Below the pieces are notes generated by a model. That model worked only from the letters and a program-made list of their open reading frames with translations, did not search any database and was not told the origin of the DNA. Positions 33,820-42,459 of a DNA stretch of 64,000 bases are shown here, one piece after another. Position numbers and translations under genes: made by a program. The stretch is taken from contig NZ_QRAN01000007.1 in assembly GCF_003457605.1 (NCBI RefSeq), forward strand, positions 1 through 64,000, given 5' to 3'. Source of the stretch: Seongchinamella sediminis. Lineage in GTDB: Bacteria; Pseudomonadota; Gammaproteobacteria; Pseudomonadales; Halieaceae. Numbering within the stretch: the first letter of the stretch is position 1; the number at the start of each line of letters is the position of its first letter.

Positions 33820-34818
33820 TCAGATATTACCTATGTCGGCATAGTTGGCTTCTATCCAGGCCATGAGTTCAGCTTCGCTCATCCAGGCAGGATTGCTGTC
33901 GCTGGCATAGACAAAACCCTCCTCAACCTTGATCCCGTCCTTAATCCGCTCCTTGCTACCACCCCAGCCGTTGAGATTCGGCAGAATTTTGAAATGCTCG
34001 GGGTATTCGAAAGTAAAGTGGGAGTCCTCAGAACTGATCATCTGCTCGTGTAATTTTTCACCGGGGCGAATACCGATAAGTTCATGCCGGGCCTGCGGGG
34101 CGACCACCCTGGCCAGTTCCGCGAGCTTCATCGAAGGGATTTTCTTGACGTAGATTTCGCCGCCAACCATATCTGCAAATGCATGCCAAACCAGTTCCAC
34201 CCCCTGTTCGAGGGTAATCATGAAACGGGTCATTCGCGGGTCGGTTATCGGCAATACGCCGGAATCCTTGAGCGACATGAAGTAGGGTATTACCGAGCCG
34301 CGGGAGCCCATGACATTCCCGTACCGCACCACCGAGAAGAGGGTTTCGTGAGCGCCCGAGTAGGAATTCGCAGCGACAAAGAGCTTATCGGATGCCAGCT
34401 TGGTCGCCCCGTAAAGGTTGACCGGGCTGCTGGCCTTGTCGGTCGAGAGCGCGACCACCCCCTTTACCTGTTTGTCGATGGCGGCGTCGATCAGGTTCAT
34501 GGCGCCGTTCACATTGGTTTTCACGCACTCGAAGGGATTGTATTCTGCGGTGGGTACAATCTTGGTCGCCGCGGCATGCACAACGTAGTCGACACCATCC
34601 AGGGCGCGGTAGAGCCGCTCTCGGTCGCGGACATCGCCAATGAAAAAACGCAGCCTGTCATCGGCAGCAAATAACTTGGCCATCTCCCACTGTTTCATTT
34701 CATCGCGGGAGAACACAATCACTTTCTTGGGATTGTATCGCTCCAGTGTCATGGGTATAAACTTGTGGCCGAAGGACCCCGTGCCACCGGTTACCAGAAT
34801 TGTTGCGTCTTTGAACAT
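33820..34818 (-). CDS. pseB: UDP-N-acetylglucosamine 4,6-dehydratase (inverting)
   Basis: PseB commits UDP-GlcNAc to pseudaminic acid by 4,6-dehydration with C5 inversion. The 332-residue short-chain dehydrogenase-fold protein begins KDATILVTGGTGSFGHKFI, with FSRDEMKQWEMAK. The catalytic region is ALSTDKASSPVNLYGATKLA, where the Lys and the YxxxK pair are kept. ATG 34818 is used, as family proteins start at MFKDATIL; the frame is open to 34881 but overlaps the flippase gene. It is the first enzyme gene of the minus-strand operon. Confidence 0.96.
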   Translation of the reverse strand: MFKDATILVTGGTGSFGHKFIPMTLERYNPKKVIVFSRDEMKQWEMAKLFAADDRLRFFIGDVRDRERLYRALDGVDYVVHAAATKIVPTAEYNPFECVKTNVNGAMNLIDAAIDKQVKGVVALSTDKASSPVNLYGATKLASDKLFVAANSYSGAHETLFSVVRYGNVMGSRGSVIPYFMSLKDSGVLPITDPRMTRFMITLEQGVELVWHAFADMVGGEIYVKKIPSMKLAELARVVAPQARHELIGIRPGEKLHEQMISSEDSHFTFEYPEHFKILPNLNGWGGSKERIKDGIKVEEGFVYASDSNPAWMSEAELMAWIEANYADIGNI

Positions 34819-34820
34819 GC

Positions 34821-36119
34821 CTAGCCTGCCTTTACCAATTGAAACCAGGGCATCGGATGGCGGAGCTGCGCGACCCACCACGTGAGGCCAAAGCGCAATG
34901 CCATCGCCAGCGCGAACGCTATCGCCGCACCAATTATGCCATGGGAGGGGACCAGCACGACCAGTAATAGAATATTTACCGCTCCTGTTACCAGTGTTGC
35001 GAGAGCTAATGCCCCGGTTTTCTTCGAGTAAAAAATATAATTAGTCACCATCAGGTACATCCCGCCGAAAGCCTGCCCGAGCACCAGAATACCGATGACG
35101 TCACCGGCTGCGGCGTACTCGTCGCCGGCAATCCACCGCAGCAGAGGCGGACCGACCACAAAACTCAGGCCGGCACCACAGAGTATCACGACAAACCAGA
35201 GATAGGTGTTGCGCACGATCCGTCCCTTCTCGGTCGCGTCGTCCCGCTTCAATCGCTCGTAGAGCCAGGGCACGTAAGCATTGTTCAGCGCCGTGAATAC
35301 CAGCATTACCGCCATCGAGAACTGGAAGGCCACCATATAAAGCCCCGCTGCGGACATCCCGATCACACTGTTAATGATAAACCGGTCGAAGTACATAAGC
35401 AGGATATTTCCTACTACATGTGGCATTAATGGCACGCCAAACCTGAGCACCTCCTCAAGATAATCACGCCGCAGGCGCCAGCGCACCAGTAAACCGTCAC
35501 GCCACAATGACCAGAGCGCGAGTAACGCGAATGCCAAGGCGCTGAATATCTGCGCCCCGATCCTGCCCTCCGCACCTAGGAGCAGCCCGACCACCAACAG
35601 CAGTGACAAGCCGAAATTGAGTGCACTCTGGCCCACCTGGAAAGCACCGAATTGGCACGGCAACTTGCGCACCTGCCACTGGCTCAGGCGCAACTGGGCC
35701 ACACCGGTGGCAGCCGCAACGATGATTGCCCAGATAACCCAGTGCAGTCCCAACCCCAGCCACTGGGCCAACGGTGCCGCGAAGGCCAGCGCCACGAGCA
35801 GGCTGATTCCAGCGCTCACCATCAATATTTGCAAACAGGAGGCGATAAATTGCGCGAGTTCCGCTTCATCGTGCTCGCTATCGTAAAATTTGCGGCCTGC
35901 GGCGCCAGAAACACTCAACCCCACGATGCCGATCAGTGCCGATAGCAGCACCTGGAAAATCGCGACTTCACCGTACTCTGCGGGGAGCAGGTAGCGAGTC
36001 AGGACAGGCAGTAGAATGAAAGGGATCAGTGCATTGAGTATGTTGGCCCCGAGATACACCAACGTACCCGAAACCAACGATGATCGCCCTGCTGATTGTT
36101 GCCCCTGCACCGATAACAT
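34821..36119 (-). CDS. Oligosaccharide flippase (Wzx-like, MOP superfamily)
   Basis: This polytopic protein of 432 residues has about 12-14 hydrophobic helices, starting SGTLVYLGANILNALIPFIL and LPVLTRYLLPAEYGEVAIFQ, the typical MOP polysaccharide exporter opening. It likely flips a lipid-linked oligosaccharide containing pseudaminic acid, or a related glycolipid, across the inner membrane. ATG 36119 is chosen; a GTG at 36188 would add 23 residues. Only two bases separate its stop from pseB, so it heads the operon. No Wzy polymerase is visible in the window. Confidence 0.9.
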   Translation of the reverse strand: MLSVQGQQSAGRSSLVSGTLVYLGANILNALIPFILLPVLTRYLLPAEYGEVAIFQVLLSALIGIVGLSVSGAAGRKFYDSEHDEAELAQFIASCLQILMVSAGISLLVALAFAAPLAQWLGLGLHWVIWAIIVAAATGVAQLRLSQWQVRKLPCQFGAFQVGQSALNFGLSLLLVVGLLLGAEGRIGAQIFSALAFALLALWSLWRDGLLVRWRLRRDYLEEVLRFGVPLMPHVVGNILLMYFDRFIINSVIGMSAAGLYMVAFQFSMAVMLVFTALNNAYVPWLYERLKRDDATEKGRIVRNTYLWFVVILCGAGLSFVVGPPLLRWIAGDEYAAAGDVIGILVLGQAFGGMYLMVTNYIFYSKKTGALALATLVTGAVNILLLVVLVPSHGIIGAAIAFALAMALRFGLTWWVAQLRHPMPWFQLVKAG

Positions 36120-36309
36120 CCAACTTTCTGCCCGCTTGTACCAAAGGCCTGAAAGACCACCGGCACTACTCGCCCTTGATGGAGCCACCGGCGGCTTAGT
36201 GTTCTCAATTATGACGTTTCCAATGCCCCCTAAGCTACTGATTTATAGACGGGTTGGCCAGTACTATCAGAGGAATACACACGATAGCCATCCCCTAACG
36301 CCTGCTCGC

Positions 36310-36318
36310 TGGTATACT
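36310..36318 (+). promoter_or_regulatory. Extended -10 promoter element for xseB-ispA
   Basis: TG at 36310-36311, one base, then TATACT at 36313-36318 form an extended -10 box 39 bp before the xseB ATG. No good -35 hexamer is seen at the right distance, which extended -10 promoters tolerate. Confidence 0.45.
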
Positions 36319-36356
36319 GGCAACTAATCCCTTTTTCTCCGTCCTCAACAGGTCTT

Positions 36357-36581
36357 ATGGCATCGAAAACCACACCGAAAAACTTCGCTTCCAAGCTGCA
36401 GCGCCTCGAGTCGCTCGTCGCAGGGTTGGAGTCCACCGATCAATCGCTGGAAAGTGCTTTGCAGAACTTTGAGCAAGGGATAAAACTCGTCCGCGACGCC
36501 CAGCAAGAACTGGCGATCGCCGAGCAAAAAGTGAACGAACTGCTGCAGGAACCCCCGGGCCAGCAGGCTGAGCAAGACTAG
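36357..36581 (+). CDS. xseB: Exodeoxyribonuclease VII small subunit
   Basis: XseB binds XseA to form the single-strand exonuclease. The 74-residue protein has FASKLQRLESLVAGLES and QNFEQGIKLVRDAQQELAIA, the helical hairpin signature of the family. It lies four bases before ispA, the conserved order in gammaproteobacteria. dxs, which usually follows ispA, is displaced to 20784-22796. Confidence 0.96.
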   Translation: MASKTTPKNFASKLQRLESLVAGLESTDQSLESALQNFEQGIKLVRDAQQELAIAEQKVNELLQEPPGQQAEQD

Positions 36582-36585
36582 CCCC

Positions 36586-37473
36586 GTGACTAACACCCTG
36601 GACGGATTAATGGGCAGCTTTCGCGCCAGGCTGAATGACGACCTGGCGTCGCTCTGGGAGCCAACTGACTCCGCCGCATCTGGAATGGGTGAACCGGGCC
36701 GCTACGCCACCAGCAATGGCGGCAAGCAGGTACGCCCCACGCTCTTTTTTGCCGCCTGGAAGGCAGTGGCGGGCTCTACCACTGCCGACACAGCACCGGC
36801 GCTCGCCCTCGAACTCATCCACACCTACTCCCTCATCCACGACGACCTCCCCGCCATGGACGACGACGACATGCGTCGTGGCAGACCCAGCCTGCACAAG
36901 GCCTTCGATGAGGCTACCGCGATCCTGGTGGGGGACGGGCTCCAGGCCCGCGCCTTTGAGTTGCTGGCCGATGCGCCGGGGCTCTCGGCGGAGCAAAAAG
37001 TTCGAATGATCAAGGTGTTAGCGAAGGCCTCGGGCTTTGAGGGCATGGTCGGCGGGCAGTATGTGGACATTCAGGCGGTGGATTCTGACATGAGCCTGGA
37101 GGAGCTGCGGGCCATGCACGAGATGAAGACCGGGGCGCTGATTCGTGCCTCACTGGCGCTGGGGGGTATTGCGGCCAATGCCACGGAGGTGCAGCTTGCT
37201 GCGCTGGACGCTTATGGGCGCAATATCGGCCTGGCGTTTCAGGTGGTGGATGACATTCTGGACGTGGAAGGGGATTCTGCGGCATTGGGGAAGACGGCTG
37301 GTAAGGATGCGGATGCCAATAAGCCTACTTATGTGAAATTGTTGGGCTTGGAGGGGGCGAAGGCGGAGGCGCAGCGGTTGCTGGATGAGGCGCTTGGGGC
37401 GCTGGAGGCGTTTGGGGAGTCGGCGGATATGTTGCGGGAGTTGGGGAGGTATATTGTGGGGAGGGATCGGTAG
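36586..37473 (+). CDS. ispA: Farnesyl diphosphate synthase
   Basis: IspA condenses IPP with DMAPP and GPP to give farnesyl diphosphate for quinones and undecaprenyl carriers. The 295-residue protein has the first Asp-rich motif LIHDDLPAMDDDDMRRGRP (residues about 84-102) and the second, FQVVDDILDVEGD (near 218-230), with GGKQVRP near 45. The start is GTG 36586, four bases after xseB. Towards the 3' end codon choice becomes G-rich and less host-like (TTG, GGG, GAG runs from about 37250). Confidence 0.97.
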   Translation: MTNTLDGLMGSFRARLNDDLASLWEPTDSAASGMGEPGRYATSNGGKQVRPTLFFAAWKAVAGSTTADTAPALALELIHTYSLIHDDLPAMDDDDMRRGRPSLHKAFDEATAILVGDGLQARAFELLADAPGLSAEQKVRMIKVLAKASGFEGMVGGQYVDIQAVDSDMSLEELRAMHEMKTGALIRASLALGGIAANATEVQLAALDAYGRNIGLAFQVVDDILDVEGDSAALGKTAGKDADANKPTYVKLLGLEGAKAEAQRLLDEALGALEAFGESADMLRELGRYIVGRDR

Positions 37474-37507
37474 AGATCCATTACTTGCTCTCTCTTGCTT
37501 GAGGTCG

Positions 37508-37625
37508 CTGGACTCCGGTGTGCCGGGACCACCGCCTGCGCGGGAATGACAAAAAGATGTGGATCCCGGCTTTCGCCGGGATGACGGAATAAAGGCGGGG
37601 ATGACGGAATAAAGGCGGGGATGAC
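37508..37625. repeat. Repeat cluster between ispA and ribA
   Basis: A degenerate palindrome (GACTCCGGTGTGCCGGGACC onward to GCGCGGGAATGAC, 37508-37550) is followed by a good unit at 37561-37585 (GGATCCCGGCTTTCGCCGGG). Two 20-bp tandem units of GGAATAAAGGCGGGGATGAC follow at 37586 and 37606. The flanking genes are convergent, so this gap holds no promoter need. Confidence 0.9.
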
Positions 37626-37633
37626 GGTTGGGT

Positions 37634-38248
37634 CTAGCCCTGGGCTTCGAACATATGGCCCAGTTTGCCGGCCTTGGTGCTGAGGTACTTTTCGTTGTGG
37701 GGGTTGCTGCCGGTGTGGAGGGCGATGCGTTCGACGACTTCCACGCCCTGCTCTTCCATGGCTGCCACTTTGCGCGGGTTGTTGGTCATTAAACGTACAG
37801 ATTTGATCTTCAGGTGCTCCAGCATGGGGCGGAGCAGGCTGTAGTCGCGCATGTCGGCGCCGAAGCCCAATTGTTCGTTGGCTTCCACGGTGTCGGCACC
37901 GGCGTCCTGCAGTTTGTAGGCCTTGATCTTGTTCAGCAGGCCGATGCCGCGGCCTTCCTGGCGGAGGTAGAAGATGGCGCCCCTGCCCTCTTCCGCAATC
38001 GCCTTCATCGCCGCGTGCAGCTGCAGGCCGCAGTCGCAGCGCAGGCTGAACAGGGCGTCGCCGGTGAGGCATTCGGAGTGGATTCTGGCCAGTACCGGCT
38101 CGCCATTGCTGACGTCGCCCATGGTCAGCACCACGTGCTCCTTGTTGCTTTGCGCGTCTTCAAAGCCGTGCATGACCCAGTCGCCCCAGGCGGTGGGGAG
38201 ACGGGAAGATTCTACGTAGCGTGCGGTCAAGGGGCTTATCCGTACCAA
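37634..38248 (-). CDS. ribA: GTP cyclohydrolase II
   Basis: RibA converts GTP to 2,5-diamino-6-ribosylamino-pyrimidinone 5'-phosphate, the first step of riboflavin synthesis. The 204-residue protein has the zinc-binding set [18 protein letters not shown] (residues about 54-71). [15 protein letters not shown] and [11 protein letters not shown] follow. The start is a TTG at 38248 or 38230; no ATG or GTG lies nearby. It lies apart from the rib operon at 43-47 kb, and it is essential there because the RibB protein of that operon has lost its own cyclohydrolase motifs. Confidence 0.96.
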   Translation of the reverse strand: MVRISPLTARYVESSRLPTAWGDWVMHGFEDAQSNKEHVVLTMGDVSNGEPVLARIHSECLTGDALFSLRCDCGLQLHAAMKAIAEEGRGAIFYLRQEGRGIGLLNKIKAYKLQDAGADTVEANEQLGFGADMRDYSLLRPMLEHLKIKSVRLMTNNPRKVAAMEEQGVEVVERIALHTGSNPHNEKYLSTKAGKLGHMFEAQG

Positions 38249-38405
38249 AGGGGCGCGTATTCTAACAGGTTTGCCGGGGAATGGGACTACCCGCCAGCGG
38301 TGGCCTGGGAGCGTACTCTAATGGAATTTATCCTTCGATTGCGTTACCGGCCATCATCCAGATAATCGCAGTTGGATGATAGCGCATGGATATCCACGAG
38401 ATTAC

Positions 38406-39212
38406 CTAGTGGGTCCGGCTCAAGGTCAGAATCCCCTGATTTTCCTCAAGTTTTACATGGCGCAGGTAGGTCATGCCTAAGAGCACCATGGCCGGGAATT
38501 CACCCTCGACCACGGTGGCCGGCACGTTGTTGACCTTGATGCCGCCCACACTGACCGATCGTAAATTCACCGACCAGGCCCGGGCGACCCCGGAGGCGGT
38601 TTCCACCCGGGCCGGCTGGGCCTTGTCGAGGTCGATGCCCAGGCGAGCCGCCTCGGACTGGTTGATGGCAACCACGTTGGCGCCGGTGTCCACCAGCACC
38701 CGGACCTGGCGGCCATTGATGTGCGCGTTGGCCTGGTACTGCAGCATGGCGTCGCGGCGGATGGTCACTGTCTGCGCCGGCGGCGGCTGGTAGTTAGTGC
38801 CCACTTTTCGGGAGAGCCCGAGGACCATCTGGCTGCCGTTGACCTCGAGGGTGGCGGTATTGGAGTAGGCCGAAATCAGGGTGACGCCGTTGTGGGTCTG
38901 GCCCTTTTTCAACAGCTTGCGCTCGCCGTCGATGAGGAGGATGGCGGCGCTGGGCATCAGGCCTTCGAGGTCGATCCGGGGGGTGGCTTGGGCGTTGGCT
39001 TGTAGGGTGAGACATAGGGCCAGGATAAGGGTGAGGGTGAGAGCCCAAGGGGCGGTGGATTCCGATACGTCGGACCGCGGCGTACGCCGGGATGACAGCT
39101 TAGGGGGCCGGAATGACGCATTGGGGGGCCGGAATGACGCATTGGGGGACCGGAATGACGCATTGGGGGACCGGAATGAAGATGGTCGTATTTGTGCCGC
39201 TGGATCGATCAT
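38406..39212 (-). CDS. Retropepsin-like clan AA aspartic protease, N-terminus altered by repeat
   Basis: The C-terminal half is a retroviral-type aspartic protease domain: VRVLVDTGANVVAINQSEAARL (catalytic DTG, near residue 165) and AMVLLGMTYLRHVKLEE (the ILG-like second motif). Such periplasmic proteins are common in gammaproteobacteria. A typical signal peptide (ALTLTLILALCLTLQANAQA) is present but starts about 57 residues in. The preceding residues are the in-frame translation of the 21-bp repeat (SFRSPNA/SFRPPNA units). The only start codons are upstream of that, at 39212 (overlapping the pgpA stop as TAATG) or 39224. Export may therefore be impaired, or may use a nonstandard start. Confidence 0.8.
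   Translation of the reverse strand: MIDPAAQIRPSSFRSPNASFRSPNASFRPPNASFRPPKLSSRRTPRSDVSESTAPWALTLTLILALCLTLQANAQATPRIDLEGLMPSAAILLIDGERKLLKKGQTHNGVTLISAYSNTATLEVNGSQMVLGLSRKVGTNYQPPPAQTVTIRRDAMLQYQANAHINGRQVRVLVDTGANVVAINQSEAARLGIDLDKAQPARVETASGVARAWSVNLRSVSVGGIKVNNVPATVVEGEFPAMVLLGMTYLRHVKLEENQGILTLSRTH
39057..39180. repeat. Dispersed palindrome plus four 20-21-bp units inside the protease gene
   Basis: A palindromic unit running from GGATTCCGATACGTCGG to ACGCCGGGATGAC (39057-39096) is followed by four tandem units ending CCGGAATGAC (from 39099, 39119, 39140 and 39161). The 21-bp units keep frame and encode the SFR(S/P)PNA repeats of the protease N-terminus on the minus strand. Confidence 0.92.
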
Positions 39213-39688
39213 TAGAGTAACCATAGTGCGAGGTGCAGGCAGGCGCAGGCCATGATGCCGGCGACCACGTCGTCGATCATGATGCCCAGGCCGCCGTGGA
39301 CTTTCTTGTCCAGCGGGCCGATGGGCCAGGGTTTGGCGATATCGAAGACGCGGAAGGCGACGAAGCCGGCGAGGATCCAGGGCCAGCTATTGGGCAGCGC
39401 CCACATGGTGACGAAAAAGCCGGCGAACTCATCCCAGACGATGCCGCCGTGGTCGTGCACGCCCAGCTGCCGGCTGGCCTCGCCGCAGATCCAGATGCCC
39501 ACGGCGCAGGTGATCAGGATGGCCAGGCTGTAGTAGCCCAGGCTCAGCTGGCTGAGCAACCAGTAAAGGGGCACGGCGGCCAGGGTGCCGACGGTGCCCG
39601 GGGCTTTGGGGGAGAGGCCGGAGCCAAATCCAAAGGCCAGGAATTGCACGGGCGAGCGGAACGGCGTGGGCTGGGCGGTTGATGTCAT
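39212..39688 (-). CDS. pgpA: Phosphatidylglycerophosphatase A
   Basis: PgpA dephosphorylates phosphatidylglycerophosphate in phospholipid synthesis at the inner membrane. The 158-residue protein has FGFGSGLSPKAPGTVGTLAA at the N-terminus, HDHGGIVWDEFAGFFVTMW (metal-binding acidic motif), and FRVFDIAKPWPI followed by MIDDVVAGIMA. ATG 39688 is chosen over 39739 because the extra 17 residues are not family-like. Its usual neighbour thiL lies 1.75 kb upstream, beyond an HNH gene inserted in the opposite direction. Confidence 0.96.
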   Translation of the reverse strand: MTSTAQPTPFRSPVQFLAFGFGSGLSPKAPGTVGTLAAVPLYWLLSQLSLGYYSLAILITCAVGIWICGEASRQLGVHDHGGIVWDEFAGFFVTMWALPNSWPWILAGFVAFRVFDIAKPWPIGPLDKKVHGGLGIMIDDVVAGIMACACLHLALWLL

Positions 39689-39737
39689 GGGGGGAGTATA
39701 CACGGGCTTGGTGGCTGTCAGCCTCTTGCCTTGGAAC

Positions 39738-39778
39738 ATGAGCCTGAGGGATTACCTGCCCGGCTCCCTCAGGCTCAT
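39738..39778. repeat. Perfect 14-bp inverted repeat between pgpA and the HNH gene
   Basis: ATGAGCCTGAGGGA (39738-39751) and its exact reverse complement (39765-39778) flank a 13-base loop. No T-run follows on either strand, so it is not a standard terminator. It lies in the gap where an HNH gene separates pgpA from thiL. Confidence 0.9.
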
Positions 39779-39901
39779 CTGCGGATTGGGAAACACTCCC
39801 TCAGCCCGGTGTGGTCACATTTGATGGATTGCGGCGCTGGTGGTGTGGTGGGTGCAGCGCTAGGATACTGGATATATATACAGTTTTACTGAGGTGCGCT
39901 T

Positions 39902-41437
39902 ATGAGCCTGCCAGCTGTTGTGGAATCCGTGCGCGATGGCGCGAACCTGGGGCAGGCGATTACCCTGCTGGCGGCACAGATCAATGTGGCCAACCATCGC
40001 CTGCTGCGGATGATTGCCGAGTTCGACCGCTGCGGCGGCTGGAAGGAAGGCGGCGCCATGCGCAGCTGTGCCCACTGGCTGGCGGCGCGCTGCGGCATGG
40101 ATATCGGCGCGGCACGGGAGAAGGTGCGGGTGGCGCGGTGCCTGGCGGGCCTGTGTGAGGTGGACAAGGCCTTCTCCTCGGGCGAGCTCAGTTACTCCAA
40201 GGTACGCGCCATTACCCGCGCCGCCACGCCGGAGAACCAGGGCTTTCTGGTGATGCTGGCCCAGGGCAACAGCGCCAGTCATCTGGAGAAGCTGGTGGCG
40301 CGCTATGAGCCGGTGGCGGAGCCCGGACTGCAGGGTTTGCTGGAGGATTCAGCGGATTCTGCTGCTGACGAGGGCGCTGCGCCTGACGAGGCGCCGGGGA
40401 ATGAGGAGCGCCAGCGGGAACAGCAGCGTGAATTGTACTGGTTCCAGGATGAAGACGGCATGTGGGTGATTCACGCCCGGCTGCCGCCGGAAGAGGGACA
40501 ACTGGTGGCAAAAACCCTGCAGGCGGTGGCGCGCCCCCTGGAAGAGGAGCGGCAGGCGGACTGGCAGGCAGCGCAGAAGGCGCGCATGCAGGCAGTGGCG
40601 AGGAAGATTCTGGCGCGCAGTGGCTCGGGGCGCGACGAAGCCGGGACTGAAGATGAGGATGATGCCTCGGTTGCGAGTGCTGCTGCAGTTAGCGATGCAG
40701 GCGCTGATGTGGCGGCGGATACGGGCACGGGATCAAGCGCCAGTGAACTGCCGGCGAACCTCGCCTTTGAGCGGGCAGAGGAAAAAATTTCCGCGGAAAC
40801 GTTTTCCCAGCACATGAACCAGATTCGGGCCGATGCGCTGGTCAACATGGTGGAACATTTTCTGGCCTCCGGGCCGGATTACCGCGACCTGCAGGGGCTC
40901 ACAGGCGCGGAGCGCTGCCAGGTGGTGCTGCATGTGGATGTGAATACCCTGCGCGAGCAGCGATCGGGGCTGTGTTGCACTCACGGCAAGGCGCATTTCG
41001 AGGACAAACCCTGGCTGTCGCCGGCCACGGCGCGGCGAATCGGTTGCGATGCCTCGCTGTTGACCGTGCTGGAGGACGAACAGGGCCAGGTGCTCAACGT
41101 GGGCCGGCGCTCACGGGTGGTGCCAGCGCCAATTCGGCGGGCGCTGCAGGAGCGCGATGGGGTGTGCCAGTACCCGGGGTGTCATGAATCGGTGTATGTG
41201 GAAGCGCACCATATTCAACACTGGGCCGAGGGTGGGGAAACCAGCCTGGAAAACCTGACCACGCTGTGTCGGTTCCACCACCGGCAGCTGCATCGCGGGT
41301 GTTTTGATGTGAAGGTGCGGCAGGACGTTTCCGCGGAAACGGGGCGGCCCGGTGTGGAACTGCAGTTTGTCGAGGCGGGTGAGGGCCCCGGTGAAGAGGT
41401 CAGCGCGGGTGGGCGCAGAAGCCGGGGTGGCGGTTAG
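39902..41437 (+). CDS. DUF222 / 13E12-type protein with C-terminal HNH endonuclease domain
   Basis: The 511-residue protein has a helical DUF222 region (residues about 1-150, with AHWLAARCGMDIGAAREKVRVA) and an Ala/Asp-rich linker (about 240-280). The HNH domain near 415-460 reads CQYPGCHESVYVEAHHIQHW and LENLTTLCRFHHRQLHRG, where HH, N and HH plus four Cys give an intact metal-binding nuclease. GAGG precedes ATG 39902. It lies on the plus strand within a minus-strand operon. It ends four bases into the thiL stop, separating thiL from pgpA, which are normally adjacent. Members often occur as multicopy, possibly mobile genes. Confidence 0.9.
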   Translation: MSLPAVVESVRDGANLGQAITLLAAQINVANHRLLRMIAEFDRCGGWKEGGAMRSCAHWLAARCGMDIGAAREKVRVARCLAGLCEVDKAFSSGELSYSKVRAITRAATPENQGFLVMLAQGNSASHLEKLVARYEPVAEPGLQGLLEDSADSAADEGAAPDEAPGNEERQREQQRELYWFQDEDGMWVIHARLPPEEGQLVAKTLQAVARPLEEERQADWQAAQKARMQAVARKILARSGSGRDEAGTEDEDDASVASAAAVSDAGADVAADTGTGSSASELPANLAFERAEEKISAETFSQHMNQIRADALVNMVEHFLASGPDYRDLQGLTGAERCQVVLHVDVNTLREQRSGLCCTHGKAHFEDKPWLSPATARRIGCDASLLTVLEDEQGQVLNVGRRSRVVPAPIRRALQERDGVCQYPGCHESVYVEAHHIQHWAEGGETSLENLTTLCRFHHRQLHRGCFDVKVRQDVSAETGRPGVELQFVEAGEGPGEEVSAGGRRSRGGG

Positions 41438-42357
41438 CTAAAGTGCTGGAATCCCGTCGGCAGGTCCCCGCCGAGGCCGGTGTGCACGCCCTGCCCGGCT
41501 TGCACCTGGCCAATGCGGGAGCAGCCCGTGGGTGCCGGCTCGCCCGGCGGCAGGGTGAAGCAGAGTTCGTAGTCGTCACCGCCGGCCAGGGCCCAGTGCA
41601 GGATAGTGTCACGCTCAGCGTGAGATTGCAGCGCGGTTGAAAGCGGGATGGCGTCTGGATCAATATGCAGCGCCACGCCACTGGCGGCGGCGATGTGGCC
41701 GGCGTCCGCCAGCAGGCCGTCAGAGATGTCGATGGCCGAGGTGGCCTTGCCCAGCAGCTGCTGGCCCAGGTCGATACGGGCCTGCGGGCGGTGGTAGCGC
41801 TGCAGCAGGTACTCGGCGGCCTCGGGTTCGGGCTGCCACTGGTCCTGCAGAAACGCCAGGGCGGCGGCGGCATCGCCCAGGGTGCCGGACACATAAACCG
41901 CATCGCCGGGCCGGGCGCCCTCGCGGCGCAGGGCCAGGCCGGCGGGCAGCGCGCCGAGTACCTGCACGGTGATGGTCAGCGGGCCGCGGGTGGTATCGCC
42001 GCCGACCAGGGGCAGCCGGTACCCGGAAACAGCCTGGGCCAGGCCCTGGCTGAAGGCGTTAATCCAGAATTCGTCGGCCTCAGGCAGGGTCAGGGCCACC
42101 GTCATGCCGATGGGGCGGGCGCCCATGGCAGCCAGGTCCGATGCCGCCACCGAGACGGCGCGAAAGCCGGTGTCCTCCGGGAACATGTCCCCGGTGAAGT
42201 GCACGCCCTCGACCATGGTGTCCACCGAGGTCGCCAGGCGTTCGCCGGGCTGCAGGCGGAGGATGGCGCAGTCATCGCCCACCGAAAGGTCGACGGCGGG
42301 GCCGGCACCCAGGGAGGAGAAATAGCGGTAAATCAGGTCGAATTCAGAGGTGGGCAT
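41434..42357 (-). CDS. thiL: Thiamine-monophosphate kinase
   Basis: ThiL phosphorylates thiamine phosphate to thiamine diphosphate, the cofactor of Dxs. The 307-residue protein begins EFDLIYRYFSSLG, with SVGDDCAILRL, TSVDTMVEGVHF and the acidic metal site region AIDISDGLLADAGHIAAAS. A 302-bp gap filled by repeats separates it from nusB; in most relatives nusB and thiL nearly touch. Its stop overlaps that of the convergent HNH gene. Confidence 0.97.
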   Translation of the reverse strand: MPTSEFDLIYRYFSSLGAGPAVDLSVGDDCAILRLQPGERLATSVDTMVEGVHFTGDMFPEDTGFRAVSVAASDLAAMGARPIGMTVALTLPEADEFWINAFSQGLAQAVSGYRLPLVGGDTTRGPLTITVQVLGALPAGLALRREGARPGDAVYVSGTLGDAAAALAFLQDQWQPEPEAAEYLLQRYHRPQARIDLGQQLLGKATSAIDISDGLLADAGHIAAASGVALHIDPDAIPLSTALQSHAERDTILHWALAGGDDYELCFTLPPGEPAPTGCSRIGQVQAGQGVHTGLGGDLPTGFQHFS

Positions 42358-42459
42358 TAGGGCTGGTTTTCAGAGTCACTGGGGTTGGGGTTGCCGCTTC
42401 GCTGCCTTCGTGGTGGACGGATATTTCAGAGCGACGGCGACTGATAGATTCCGGCATCC

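Noticed and set aside
22824..36188. Glycan island as a prophage or integrative element
   Set aside because: No integrase, transposase, phage structural gene or flanking direct repeat was seen; composition mosaicism is better explained by recombination.
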